From Pseudomonadota bacterium (GTDB taxonomy: Bacteria; Desulfobacterota; Anaeroferrophillalia; Anaeroferrophillales; Tharpellaceae): 7,545 nt of DNA. Positions within the stretch are counted from its first letter, which is position 1. Every line of letters begins with the position of its first letter. The position numbers were made by a program, and so were the translations under genes. Of this stretch, positions 1 through 7,313 are shown one piece after another. The stretch covers positions 1 to 7,545 of the forward strand of contig WFRT01000169.1 of the NCBI GenBank assembly GCA_015486445.1. The letters are read 5' to 3'. The notes beneath the pieces were generated by a model, which saw only the letters and a program-made list of their open reading frames with translations, did not search any database and was not told where the DNA came from.

Positions 1-2025
1 GGCCAGGATGGGCTCGCGGATTTCCTCCATGTCAATCTCGATGACGGCCGCGTACTCGGCCTTGTCGTCGGCCCGCAAAAGCTTAGGCTCAGCCAGCCAC
101 CGCCTCATTTTTTCGGCCCGGCGCAGCAGGGTTTCGCGATCGCCGTAGCCTGCCGCGGCCAGCTTTTCGATAAACACCGCGTTGGAGGTCAAAAAGGCCG
201 CCACCCGGTCGGGATCAAGGGCCACGGTACAGGCCGCGGCGCTGCGTTCGGCCGAGGCGTCGGAAAGTTCGAACGCCTGTTCGCAACTGAGGCCCTCGAG
301 CCCCTCGATTTCGAGAATACGGCCGGCAAAAACATTCTTTTTCCCCTCCTTGGCCACCGTCAAAAGCCCCATCTCGATAGCTTTCAGGGGAATCGCGTTG
401 ACCAGGTCGCGCAGCGTGATACCGGGCTGCAGGGTGCCGGAAAAACGCACCAGTACGCTTTCCGGCATATCCAGCGGCATCAGCCCGGCGACCGCGGCAA
501 AGGCGACCAGCCCGGAGCCCGCGGGAAAAGAGATGCCGAGCGGGAAACGGGTATGCGAGTCGGCCCCGGTGCCCAGGGTGTCGGGCAGCAGGAAGCGGTT
601 GAGCCAGGAATGGATGACTCCATCGCCGGGGTTTAAGGAAACCCCGCCCCGCTCGGTGATAAACCCCGGCAGGGAGTGGTGCATGGCGATGTCGACCGGC
701 TTGGGATAGGCCGCGGTGTGGCAGAACGACTGCATAACGAAATCGGCGGAGAATTTAAGCGCCGCCAACTCCTTGATCTCGTCCCTGGTCATCGGCCCGG
801 TGGTGTCCTGGCTGCCGACTGTGGTCACCCGGGGTTCCAGGTACATCCCCGGCCGCACGCCTTCGCGGCCGCAGGCCCGGCCGACGATTTTCTGGGCCAG
901 GGTGTAGCCGGCGGCCGATTTTTCCGGCTCGGGCGGAATCGCGAAAACCGTGCTCGGATCAAGTCCCAGGACCTGCCGGGCGCGGTTCGTCAACTCCCGG
1001 CCAATCAGCAGCGGAATCCGGCCCCCGGCCCGGTACTCATCGGCCAGGGTGTTGGGCTGGAGGACGAACCGGCTGACTTCCACGCCCTGTTTTTCGATCA
1101 CGCCGGCGTAGGGGCGCAGCACAATGGCATCGCCGTGCTCCAGTTTTTCCACCGGGGCCTCGATCGGCAGGGCTCCGGAGTCCTCGGCCGTGTTGAAAAA
1201 AATCGGGGCGATGATGCCGCCCACGATCACACCGCCGCCCCGCTTGTTGGGGATGCCGGGAAGATCGTGACCGATATGCCACTGGAGTGAATTGATCGCC
1301 GACTTGCGGCTGCTGCCGGTCCCGACGACATCACCAACATAGGCCAGCGGCCGGCCCGCGGCATGCAGGCGCTCGAGTTCGGCCAGCGGGGCTTTCAGGC
1401 GGGCCGCCAGCATCGACAGGGCGTGCAGGGGAATGTCACTGCGGCTCGAGGCTTCCGAAGCCGGGGAGAGGTCGTCGGTATTGGTCTCGCCGGAAACCTT
1501 GAAAACCGTAAGTTCCAGAGCCTCGGGCAGGGGCGGGCGCCGGGTAAACCACTCGGCCGCGGCCCAGGATTCGAGCAGGGCCCGGGCCCCGGCATGGCCG
1601 GCACCGTTCAGCTCCACAACCCGGTCGAAGGCATCGTAAACCAGCAGGGTGTTTTTCAACGCCTCGACCGCGGCTTGGCGGACCTCGGAACGGGAATCAT
1701 CGAGGGCGGAAAAAAGAGGGTCGAGGTTGTAGCCCCCCCGCATCAGGCCAAGCCAGGCAACCGCGGTAACGGCATCGATGCCGCAGACTCCGGCCTCTCC
1801 CCGCACCACCCGGCCGAGAAAGGCGGCCTTGACCCTGGCGGCCTCATCCACGCCGGGATTGACCCGCTCCCGCAAAAGCCACAAAAGCCTCTCCCGTTCG
1901 CTGCCGGAACTTTCCGGCAGGGCCGCAATCACGGCCTCGGTCTGGGCCGGGGTCAGGGGCAGGGGGGGAATCCCGAGTTGTTCACGGGCCGCGGCGGCCC
2001 GCCGGTAAGCGTTGAGAATATCCAT
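1..2025 (-). CDS. acnB: Aconitate hydratase B (AcnB), N-terminal 675 residues, truncated by window edge
   Basis: Bifunctional aconitase/2-methylisocitrate dehydratase family: interconverts citrate and isocitrate through cis-aconitate in the cytoplasm (TCA cycle). The reverse-complement frame from the ATG at 2025 stays open to base 1. Domain order is that of AcnB, not AcnA: a HEAT-like N-terminal region (about residues 1-165), then the swivel domain with NTDDLSPA (182-189) and GTGSSRKSA (235-243) followed by PNKRGGG, then the catalytic core with QDTTGPMTRDE (406-416), QSFCHTAAYPKP (432-443), DSHTRFP (489-495) and GISFPAGSG. E. coli AcnB has 865 residues, so about 190 are missing. The E. coli 4Fe-4S ligands (Cys710, Cys769, Cys772) correspond to sequence beyond the edge; the last visible residues, EPILA, sit just before the expected first ligand. 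The start is supported by AGGAG five bases upstream and by the typical opening MDILNAYRRAAAAREQ. No frameshift seen in the visible part. Identity is very secure. Confidence 0.97.
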   Translation of the reverse strand, partial: MDILNAYRRAAAAREQLGIPPLPLTPAQTEAVIAALPESSGSERERLLWLLRERVNPGVDEAARVKAAFLGRVVRGEAGVCGIDAVTAVAWLGLMRGGYNLDPLFSALDDSRSEVRQAAVEALKNTLLVYDAFDRVVELNGAGHAGARALLESWAAAEWFTRRPPLPEALELTVFKVSGETNTDDLSPASEASSRSDIPLHALSMLAARLKAPLAELERLHAAGRPLAYVGDVVGTGSSRKSAINSLQWHIGHDLPGIPNKRGGGVIVGGIIAPIFFNTAEDSGALPIEAPVEKLEHGDAIVLRPYAGVIEKQGVEVSRFVLQPNTLADEYRAGGRIPLLIGRELTNRARQVLGLDPSTVFAIPPEPEKSAAGYTLAQKIVGRACGREGVRPGMYLEPRVTTVGSQDTTGPMTRDEIKELAALKFSADFVMQSFCHTAAYPKPVDIAMHHSLPGFITERGGVSLNPGDGVIHSWLNRFLLPDTLGTGADSHTRFPLGISFPAGSGLVAFAAVAGLMPLDMPESVLVRFSGTLQPGITLRDLVNAIPLKAIEMGLLTVAKEGKKNVFAGRILEIEGLEGLSCEQAFELSDASAERSAAACTVALDPDRVAAFLTSNAVFIEKLAAAGYGDRETLLRRAEKMRRWLAEPKLLRADDKAEYAAVIEIDMEEIREPILA

Positions 2026-2030
2026 GTAAA

Positions 2031-2035
2031 CTCCT
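2031..2035 (-). promoter_or_regulatory. Ribosome binding site of acnB
   Basis: AGGAG on the minus strand, five bases before the ATG at 2023-2025. It fixes the acnB start and agrees with the conserved N-terminus. Confidence 0.8.
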
Positions 2036-2055
2036 AATGTCGAGTCGGGTTTGAC

Positions 2056-2070
2056 TTTGCAACAAGCAAA
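2056..2070 (-). promoter_or_regulatory. Small inverted repeat in the acnB leader
   Basis: TTTGC-AACAA-GCAAA, a 5-bp inverted repeat with a 5-base loop, 31-45 bases upstream of the acnB ATG. It could be an operator half-site pair or a weak leader hairpin. I recognise no named regulator site and no clear -35/-10 pair in the 110 bases between the acnB start and the repeat element at 2136. Confidence 0.25.
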
Positions 2071-2110
2071 AGGATTGACAGATACGGCCGCCGGGGACCG
2101 TGACCACCGG

Positions 2111-2122
2111 AACCGGCCGGTT
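2111..2122. repeat. Perfect 12-bp palindrome AACCGGCCGGTT
   Basis: AACCGGCCGGTT is its own reverse complement and lies 86 bases upstream of the acnB start. On the minus strand it is preceded, not followed, by a T-run (2125-2131), so it is not a terminator for leftward transcription. On the plus strand an A-run follows, which also does not make a terminator. It may be a protein binding site or a chance GC-rich palindrome. Confidence 0.35.
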
Positions 2123-2135
2123 TCAAAAAAACAAG

Positions 2136-2155
2136 GTAACTATTCAGCTAAATTC
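2136..2155 (+). repeat. Left terminal inverted repeat of the 264-bp element
   Basis: Begins GTAACTATTCAGCTAAATT. Paired with 2380-2399 in inverse orientation, 17/20 identical, with the outermost 11 bases identical. Confidence 0.75.
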
Positions 2156-2379
2156 TATCTCCCATCTTTCAGGAGGGGGCGGGGGTGGTTTTTCTGAGCG
2201 GTTTCGGAAAGATTTCGTCGTTTTTTCCAGCGAGCGGGAGCCCATAAGCATTGCAACTGTCTGAGCGTAAGCGAGTTTTGCAATGCGCCCAACGGAAGTG
2301 CCCTTGGGGTGCGGGCGAAGCGAGCACGTGGAAAAACAGAAATCTTAACGCTTAGCGAAGAAAAGCCGCGCCCGACCCC

Positions 2380-2399
2380 GGATTTGGATGAATAGTTAC
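2380..2399 (-). repeat. Right terminal inverted repeat of the 264-bp element
   Basis: Read on the minus strand it begins GTAACTATTCATCCAAATC, mirroring the left end. It stops 35 bases short of the DUF748 stop codon. Confidence 0.75.
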
Positions 2400-2416
2400 A
2401 AAATAAGTACATATTC

Positions 2417-2436
2417 AACCGAATACGGGGACGGTT
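2417..2436 (-). repeat. Small REP-like hairpin overlapping the DUF748 stop codon
   Basis: AACCG (2417-2421) and CGGTT (2432-2436) are inverted copies around a 10-base GC-rich loop; the right arm includes two bases of the TAA stop (2435-2437). On the minus strand the region after it is AT-rich but lacks a clean T-run, so it is at best a weak terminator for the leftward operon. The GGGGACGGTTAC core resembles dispersed REP-type units I recall from deltaproteobacterial intergenic regions; that resemblance is from memory only. Confidence 0.35.
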
Positions 2437-5400
2437 ACTTTATTTTCAACTCCACCCGGCGCCCGGCGGCGTCGCCGCTGTCTGTAATCCTGGGGTCGAC
2501 CAGAAAAAGGCGGCTCGGCTCCACCGGCCCTTTTTCAATCAGGTACTGCATGACGGCCCGGGCCCGCCGGCGGGCCAGAACCACCAGGTCGTCATCGCCG
2601 ATCTTGATGCTTTGGCGTAGCAGTTTCTCCTGCTCCGCAGGAGGAATTTTCTTGACCAGGCCCAGGAAATTCTTCCGCTTGCCGGCCAGCGGCGCTTTCT
2701 TGTAGACCCGCCAGAGATAGTCCTTAAATTCCCCTTTTCCGACCACCGCCTCGTCAGGATTCTCCGGAGCCTTGCCGGCCGCGGCCAGGTCCTTGAACTT
2801 TTCGGTCTTGAGCAGCCGCTGAAATGCCGCTTCGTGCAGGGCCTTGACATCACTTTTGCGATCGGCGTGGCCAACCAGTTCGACCTTGAGTCCGGGCCGC
2901 TCGTACAGCGCCTTGGCCAGCTTGTCCAGCCGTTCACGGGCCCCGTCGTCGAGTTCGGCCCGGCCGGCGGAAAAATCGATCAGGTTGAGCTTCTCACTGC
3001 CACCGGCCAGGGCCCCGATCAGGGCAAAGGGTGAAGTTGCGGCCTTCGTGATAAGATTGACCAGGACCTTCCAGACCACCCCCGCGACGCTGAAATCGGG
3101 GTCATCGAGACGGCCGCTGACCGGCAGGTTGAGATGGATCTCGCCCCGACGGTCCTTGAGCAGGGAAACGGCAAGGCGCACCGGCAAACTTACGGCATCG
3201 GGGCTGTCAACCTTGGAGCCGAAATCGAACTGGTCCAGGAAGATGCTGTTTTGGGCTTTCAACTCGCCGTTTTCAATCTGGTATTCAAGGTTGAGCGCGG
3301 CCTTGCCCTTGCTGATGAGATAACCGACGTACTTGCCGGAATAAGGCGTCAAATCGGTGAGGCTGATATTTTTCCCGGAAATTTTCAGGTCCACGAACAG
3401 CTTGTCGACCAGGGGATCGATCTTGCCGGAAACCCGGACCGGGGCGTGGCGGTTGAGACGGCCGGTCAATGCGATGGCGGCCGGCTTTTTCCCGAGCGAG
3501 GTCAAACCGACGATATCCCCCTTAAGCTCTCCCAGTTCCATTTTGAACGGCGGGGAGACCGACTGGTCAAAAAAGGAAAAAGCGGATTTGTCGAGCAAGA
3601 GCCTCTTCAGGGCGAAGCTCAGGCTCCCGGCAGCGCTGTCCGGCCCGGGGTTCTTCGTCGCAGTACCGGAATCCTCTTCTACATCGGCCCCATCGCGACC
3701 GCTGGCCCCGGCTTTTTTCCGCCCGGCCGGGGAGCCGGTGCGGCGCAGAATCTTGTCAAGGTTGGTGCGGCCGGACCGGTCCCGGCTGATAAAGATATCA
3801 AGGCCGTTTACTCCGACCTCCCGCAGGGCCAGCTGCGCCGGGCGATTGCGATAGGCGATATCGGAAAAATCGGCCTTCTTCAGTTCCAGGAAACGGGACA
3901 TGTCATGGCTGTCAACCGCTTTGAGCCGCTCGATCGCGGCCCGGCCGGCAAAGCTTACCTCCGGTTCCGGCCGTCGCCCTGCGGCCACCACCATCTGACC
4001 CTTGACCGCGGCCCGGCCCCGGACTAAAACCATGTCCAGGTATTCGGAAAGGTAGGGCTGGAAGACCTGCAGCGGGATTTTTTTCAGCTCGAGATCGAGC
4101 CCCACATTGAAAGGCTCCAGGGTCAATTCCCCGGCCAGCTTGAGACGTCCGCTGCGGGCCAGGTTCAGAGCCAGGCTGAAGTTTCCCTTTTCCCCCTGGC
4201 CGGTGCCGATTCCGCTCAACTGCAGGTTGATGTCTGAGGTCTCGATTCGGGCCGGGGTTTTCAGTGTCCGGTCCCGGAAAACCGTCTTGAAACTTGCCAG
4301 CCGGGCCTTAAGCAGATGTATCTGCCAGGGTTGTGTGTCCGGGGCCGCGGGGGAAGGGGACGGGGCCGCGGGAGCGGTTTTTACCGGCTGCGAAACCGTT
4401 TTCGCCGGCTGCGGCCGCCCGGCCGGCAAAAGATCGTTGAAATTGAACGAGCCGTCCGGCCGGCGTTCGATCTCGAAGCTGCCATTTTCACCGGTCACGG
4501 AACCGATCACGAAAACCCGGCGATCCAGGTCCAGGATTCCGTCGCTGACGATAAGCTCCGGGAGCCTGCAGATTTTTTCTCCGGCCGGGGTCACCAGTTC
4601 GAGATCGCTGGCCCGGGCTTTGAGATCGGTCAGGTTCATTCCCAAATCCCCGTCCGGGTTCCAGATCAGAACCACCCTGGCGGAGGCATCGACTTCCCCG
4701 CTGGGAAAGCGGCCGGCGAAATAGTTGCCGTAATAGGGCGCATAGCGGGCCAGCGGCAGCCGGGCAAGATCCAGTTGGGTATGCACGTCAAGACGAGGTT
4801 CGAGGGCAAAGTCTCCACGGGCCTGAAGGGTCTCGCCGACCTCGCTGAGCAGTTTCAGGCTGTAGGCGGCCCGGTCGCTGCCGGGATAGGAGAAATTGCT
4901 CAGTTCCACATCGACCGGGTCCCAGTGGCCGACAAAGGCGGGGCTGACCCGCTCGTCGTGCATATTGACCCGTCCCTGTTCCAGGCGCAGACGGTCAAGC
5001 CGGAAATTGAAAGTCAGCCGGCCGCCGTCGGGGGCCGGCGCCGGCCGGGTCGCCGGCGGGGCCACTGCGCTCTGGGGTTTTTCGGTAACCGCAGCCACCA
5101 GTTTGGGCAGATAGAAAACCCCGTCCGGCTTCAGATTGAGGTTGATCTCGGGCCGTGTGATCACCAGTTCCCTGATAAACAGTTCCCCGTCCAGCAGGTT
5201 GCCGGGAGCAATCTCCGCCTGGATTTCGGGAAGCTTGAGAAAACGGAAATGGTCCTGGCCTTCGCCCTGGACCAGGAGATCGGCAACTCGAACCGTTCCC
5301 GAAAGGAGAAGCCGGGTTTTCTTTTTTTCATCCTGATGAAAAGCCAGTTCGAGACTGGTTGTCAGGTTGCCGTCGGCCACCACGAAGTTGCGTTTGCCGG

Positions 5401-6172
5401 GCAGGTAGGAGAGATAGTGGGGCAGATTGAGATGGTCGATATCGATTGCAAAAACCGTCTCATGGGTACTGGCAAATGGTTTGCTGGTGCCGCCGATTTT
5501 CAGCGGCGTACCATTGACCATGGCGCTGAACGAAGGCTGGACCTGGGTCTCGATCAGCTTGGGCAGGTTGGAGATACGCGGCAGCGAAATCGTTATATCG
5601 TTTACCCAGTGAAAGGTATCATGAGCCTTGTCGGCAAATTCAACCAGGCCCGAAACCAGCCTGATATTATTGAAAGAAAACAGAAAAGCACGCTTTTCTT
5701 CATCTTTCTCTCCCTTCGACTTCTCCTTGACCAGGCTCTCGATCAGGTCGGAAATATTGTAGTGACCGTCCCGGTAATGGATAACCTGAAAATACGGCCC
5801 CCGAATGGATACCGCTTCCAGGACCAGGGCCTGGTTGGCCAGGGAAAGGAAACCATCCAGATCGGCCGACAGGGCGTCGAGCTTGAACAGCGGGCTGCGC
5901 CCCTCCCTGGCCTTGATCACCAGGCCCTCGATATCGAGTCGCAGGGTAAAGGGGTTGAAAGCGGCCTTGTCCAGGGTAATCCGGCGGCCGATGGCGGCCG
6001 AACCTTTCTTTTCGACCTGGGAGATCAGCACCCGGGGCAGCAGCCAGAATCCGGCGGCTGCGTAAACCCCCAGCAGAACCAGCAGCAGGATAAGGATTTT
6101 CCAGCGCCGTCGAAAACCGGTTTTCCGCTTTTCACCTGCACCCGCCTCTTTTTTCTGCTCCCGTTCCACCAT
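2435..6172 (-). CDS. DUF748 / AsmA-like envelope protein with C-terminal OmpA-like domain (1245 aa)
   Basis: Probably an inner-membrane-anchored periplasmic protein of the AsmA-like superfamily, whose better-known members (TamB, YhdP) act in lipid traffic between the membranes. The first 25 residues are basic, then one hydrophobic segment (about 26-45, ILILLLVLLGVYAAAGFWLL) gives an N-in anchor. The rest is beta-rich and made of about 225-residue modules with heads near 165, 388, 616 and 851. Linkers between modules are Pro/Ala-rich (about 363-384, 583-615) or Gly/charged (810-848). Residues 1063-1245 look OmpA-like: FSAGRAEL at 1067, GHAD with Asp1104, LARRRARAV with Arg1203, and the closing RRVELKI. 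The Asp and Arg match the peptidoglycan-binding pair of OmpA (Asp271/Arg286) but lie 99 rather than 15 residues apart. The gene starts 51 nt after the caspase-like gene, probably in one transcript. Family placement is confident; substrate is unknown. Confidence 0.85.
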   Translation of the reverse strand: MVEREQKKEAGAGEKRKTGFRRRWKILILLLVLLGVYAAAGFWLLPRVLISQVEKKGSAAIGRRITLDKAAFNPFTLRLDIEGLVIKAREGRSPLFKLDALSADLDGFLSLANQALVLEAVSIRGPYFQVIHYRDGHYNISDLIESLVKEKSKGEKDEEKRAFLFSFNNIRLVSGLVEFADKAHDTFHWVNDITISLPRISNLPKLIETQVQPSFSAMVNGTPLKIGGTSKPFASTHETVFAIDIDHLNLPHYLSYLPGKRNFVVADGNLTTSLELAFHQDEKKKTRLLLSGTVRVADLLVQGEGQDHFRFLKLPEIQAEIAPGNLLDGELFIRELVITRPEINLNLKPDGVFYLPKLVAAVTEKPQSAVAPPATRPAPAPDGGRLTFNFRLDRLRLEQGRVNMHDERVSPAFVGHWDPVDVELSNFSYPGSDRAAYSLKLLSEVGETLQARGDFALEPRLDVHTQLDLARLPLARYAPYYGNYFAGRFPSGEVDASARVVLIWNPDGDLGMNLTDLKARASDLELVTPAGEKICRLPELIVSDGILDLDRRVFVIGSVTGENGSFEIERRPDGSFNFNDLLPAGRPQPAKTVSQPVKTAPAAPSPSPAAPDTQPWQIHLLKARLASFKTVFRDRTLKTPARIETSDINLQLSGIGTGQGEKGNFSLALNLARSGRLKLAGELTLEPFNVGLDLELKKIPLQVFQPYLSEYLDMVLVRGRAAVKGQMVVAAGRRPEPEVSFAGRAAIERLKAVDSHDMSRFLELKKADFSDIAYRNRPAQLALREVGVNGLDIFISRDRSGRTNLDKILRRTGSPAGRKKAGASGRDGADVEEDSGTATKNPGPDSAAGSLSFALKRLLLDKSAFSFFDQSVSPPFKMELGELKGDIVGLTSLGKKPAAIALTGRLNRHAPVRVSGKIDPLVDKLFVDLKISGKNISLTDLTPYSGKYVGYLISKGKAALNLEYQIENGELKAQNSIFLDQFDFGSKVDSPDAVSLPVRLAVSLLKDRRGEIHLNLPVSGRLDDPDFSVAGVVWKVLVNLITKAATSPFALIGALAGGSEKLNLIDFSAGRAELDDGARERLDKLAKALYERPGLKVELVGHADRKSDVKALHEAAFQRLLKTEKFKDLAAAGKAPENPDEAVVGKGEFKDYLWRVYKKAPLAGKRKNFLGLVKKIPPAEQEKLLRQSIKIGDDDLVVLARRRARAVMQYLIEKGPVEPSRLFLVDPRITDSGDAAGRRVELKIK

Positions 6173-6183
6173 TTTAAGTCCAG

Positions 6184-6188
6184 TCCTT
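6184..6188 (-). promoter_or_regulatory. Ribosome binding site of the DUF748 gene
   Basis: AAGGA on the minus strand, 11 bases before the ATG at 6170-6172. The spacing is long. A GGA closer to the ATG (6 bases) is an alternative. No better in-frame start with a stronger site was seen. Confidence 0.45.
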
Positions 6189-6223
6189 AATCAATTACTT
6201 GGAAAGATAAGGCGACCGCCCTC

Positions 6224-7306
6224 TTACTCGATCACGTTATGCCAGCGGCTGGAACCGCTTCCGGCCCCGGCGGCAGGATGACCCCCCTCCGACCCTGTAC
6301 CCGGCGCCGACAGGCGGGTGCCGGGAACGAGGCCGCCGTCCGGGCTGTAACCCCTGTCCGGCGCCGGGCCGGCAGCGGGCGGGCCGGCGCCGTGAACCCG
6401 GCCGATCCTGACCGCCTGGGCCTTTTTCCCGGGCCAGTTGTAACTGAACTTGGCGGAGGGATGCTGGGCCCGGTCGGTGGCCCGGGGTACGGCCACCATG
6501 ACATAGTCAAACAGTTCGGTAACGCTGACTTGCCCGTCCCGGGGAAAATTGTCACTCTCTCCGGCCAGCCCCTTGAGCATATAGTAGGTAAAAGCACCGT
6601 GCCCCAGTTCTTCCGCTTCAATCGAAGATTCGTGGGTCCGGGAAGAGGTCAGGATGGCCACCCGGGTCTGGCGGTTGGCGGTTCGCAACAAATTGTCCAG
6701 GGCTTTTTCGTTGGGCCGTTCGAGGGCCTTGGCGCCCCCGCTGTGACAGGTATCGATCATCAGCACGACATCGCGACAGTTGATCCCCTTGACCGCCTTC
6801 TTCAGCTCCGACATCGGGATCGCGGTAGCGGCCAGGTCGTCAAGCACCGTGTCAAAGGTGATAAAGTAGGTCCGGCCGGCGGCATCCCCGGCCCCATGAC
6901 TGGAATAGAAAAAAAAGAAACGGTCATCGGGACCGATTTCCCCGGCCACCCGGTTCAGGGCCCGGACAATCGACTCCCGGCTGGCATCTTCGTTGACCAG
7001 CAGGCTGGTGCGCTCCGCCGGGACGCCGTCGGCACGAAAGTAGTTGACCACGCCGCGGGCATCGGCGACACAGTATTTAAGCTGCGGAATCCGGGTATCG
7101 GAAAACTTGCAGATTCCAACCGCCAGCACCCAGCGCCGGGCTGCCTCCCCGGCCTTTGCGGCCGGGTCGGGTCGGGGCCGGACCGGCTTCTTCAACCCAC
7201 CCGGGGCGCCCGGCACCACGAAGTTTTCGGCCGCCCGGACCGCCGCGGCCGAAACCACGAAACAGGCCAGGATCAGGATCACGCAACACCAACGTCTAAA
7301 TCGCAT
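6224..7306 (-). CDS. Exported caspase-like cysteine protease (peptidase C14 family)
   Basis: A 360-residue protein when started at the ATG at 7306. Residues 1-26 form a classic Sec signal peptide: MRFRR, a hydrophobic core, and probable cleavage after AAAVRA, so it should act in the periplasm or outside. The caspase fold follows: core strand WVLAVGICKF (59-68), then YCVADARGV as in C14 proteins, the catalytic His in FFFFYSSHGAG (His137), and the catalytic Cys in VLMIDTCHSGG (Cys187). The D-x-C-H-S-G form is that of metacaspase/orthocaspase proteins, which usually cut after Arg or Lys; that specificity is inferred. GHGAFTYYMLKGL (235-247) is the usual motif after the small-subunit strand. Residues about 303-354 are Gly/Pro/Ala-rich and probably disordered. 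An in-frame TTG at 7342 would add 12 residues but has no Shine-Dalgarno and spoils the signal peptide; the ATG has GAGG three bases upstream. It is first in a probable two-gene operon with the DUF748 gene. Confidence 0.88.
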   Translation of the reverse strand: MRFRRWCCVILILACFVVSAAAVRAAENFVVPGAPGGLKKPVRPRPDPAAKAGEAARRWVLAVGICKFSDTRIPQLKYCVADARGVVNYFRADGVPAERTSLLVNEDASRESIVRALNRVAGEIGPDDRFFFFYSSHGAGDAAGRTYFITFDTVLDDLAATAIPMSELKKAVKGINCRDVVLMIDTCHSGGAKALERPNEKALDNLLRTANRQTRVAILTSSRTHESSIEAEELGHGAFTYYMLKGLAGESDNFPRDGQVSVTELFDYVMVAVPRATDRAQHPSAKFSYNWPGKKAQAVRIGRVHGAGPPAAGPAPDRGYSPDGGLVPGTRLSAPGTGSEGGHPAAGAGSGSSRWHNVIE

Positions 7307-7309
7307 TTT

Positions 7310-7313
7310 CCTC
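7310..7313 (-). promoter_or_regulatory. Ribosome binding site of the caspase-like gene
   Basis: GAGG on the minus strand, three bases before the ATG at 7304-7306. The spacing is short, but it favours this start over the TTG 36 bases upstream, which has no purine-rich site. Confidence 0.45.

Larger units (their letters stand above)
2136..2399. mobile_element. MITE-like palindromic element, 264 bp, with terminal inverted repeats
   Basis: The ends are inverted copies: GTAACTATTCA at 2136-2146 and TGAATAGTTAC at 2389-2399 match perfectly over 11 bp, and 17 of 20 bases match when extended to 2155/2380. Further nested arms sit between them: AAGATTTC (2209-2216) with GAAATCTT (2339-2346), TTTTTCCA (2222-2229) with TGGAAAAA (2329-2336), and the 9-bp inner stem GCATTGCAA (2248-2256) with TTGCAATGC (2278-2286). 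The inner stem and the outer ends share a centre at about 2267, so the whole unit could fold into one long imperfect hairpin. It encodes no transposase, which suggests a non-autonomous element mobilised in trans. It lies between the DUF748 stop and the acnB leader and interrupts no gene. A flanking 8-base direct repeat with one mismatch (2128-2135 and 2400-2407) may be a target duplication. Mobility is inferred; the repeat structure is seen. Confidence 0.7.

Noticed and set aside
182..2037. Several plus-strand open frames (182-709, 676-1290, 1363-2037)
   Set aside because: All are antisense to acnB, whose minus-strand frame is unbroken and has all expected aconitase motifs.
2155..2418. An 87-codon minus-strand open frame covering most of the intergenic repeat
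   Set aside because: It lies almost entirely inside the palindromic element, its start is outside the right terminal repeat with no ribosome binding site, and its composition follows the inverted repeats. It is probably a by-product of the repeat.
4316..6190. A 624-codon plus-strand open frame
   Set aside because: It is antisense to the well-supported DUF748 gene, and its Gly/Arg/Gln-rich product shows no domain. Long antisense frames are expected in GC-rich genes.
7226..7306. Lipobox-like ILAC in the caspase-like signal peptide
   Set aside because: The Cys is in the middle of the hydrophobic core and a further hydrophobic stretch and an AxA-type cleavage site follow, so signal peptidase I processing is more likely than lipidation.
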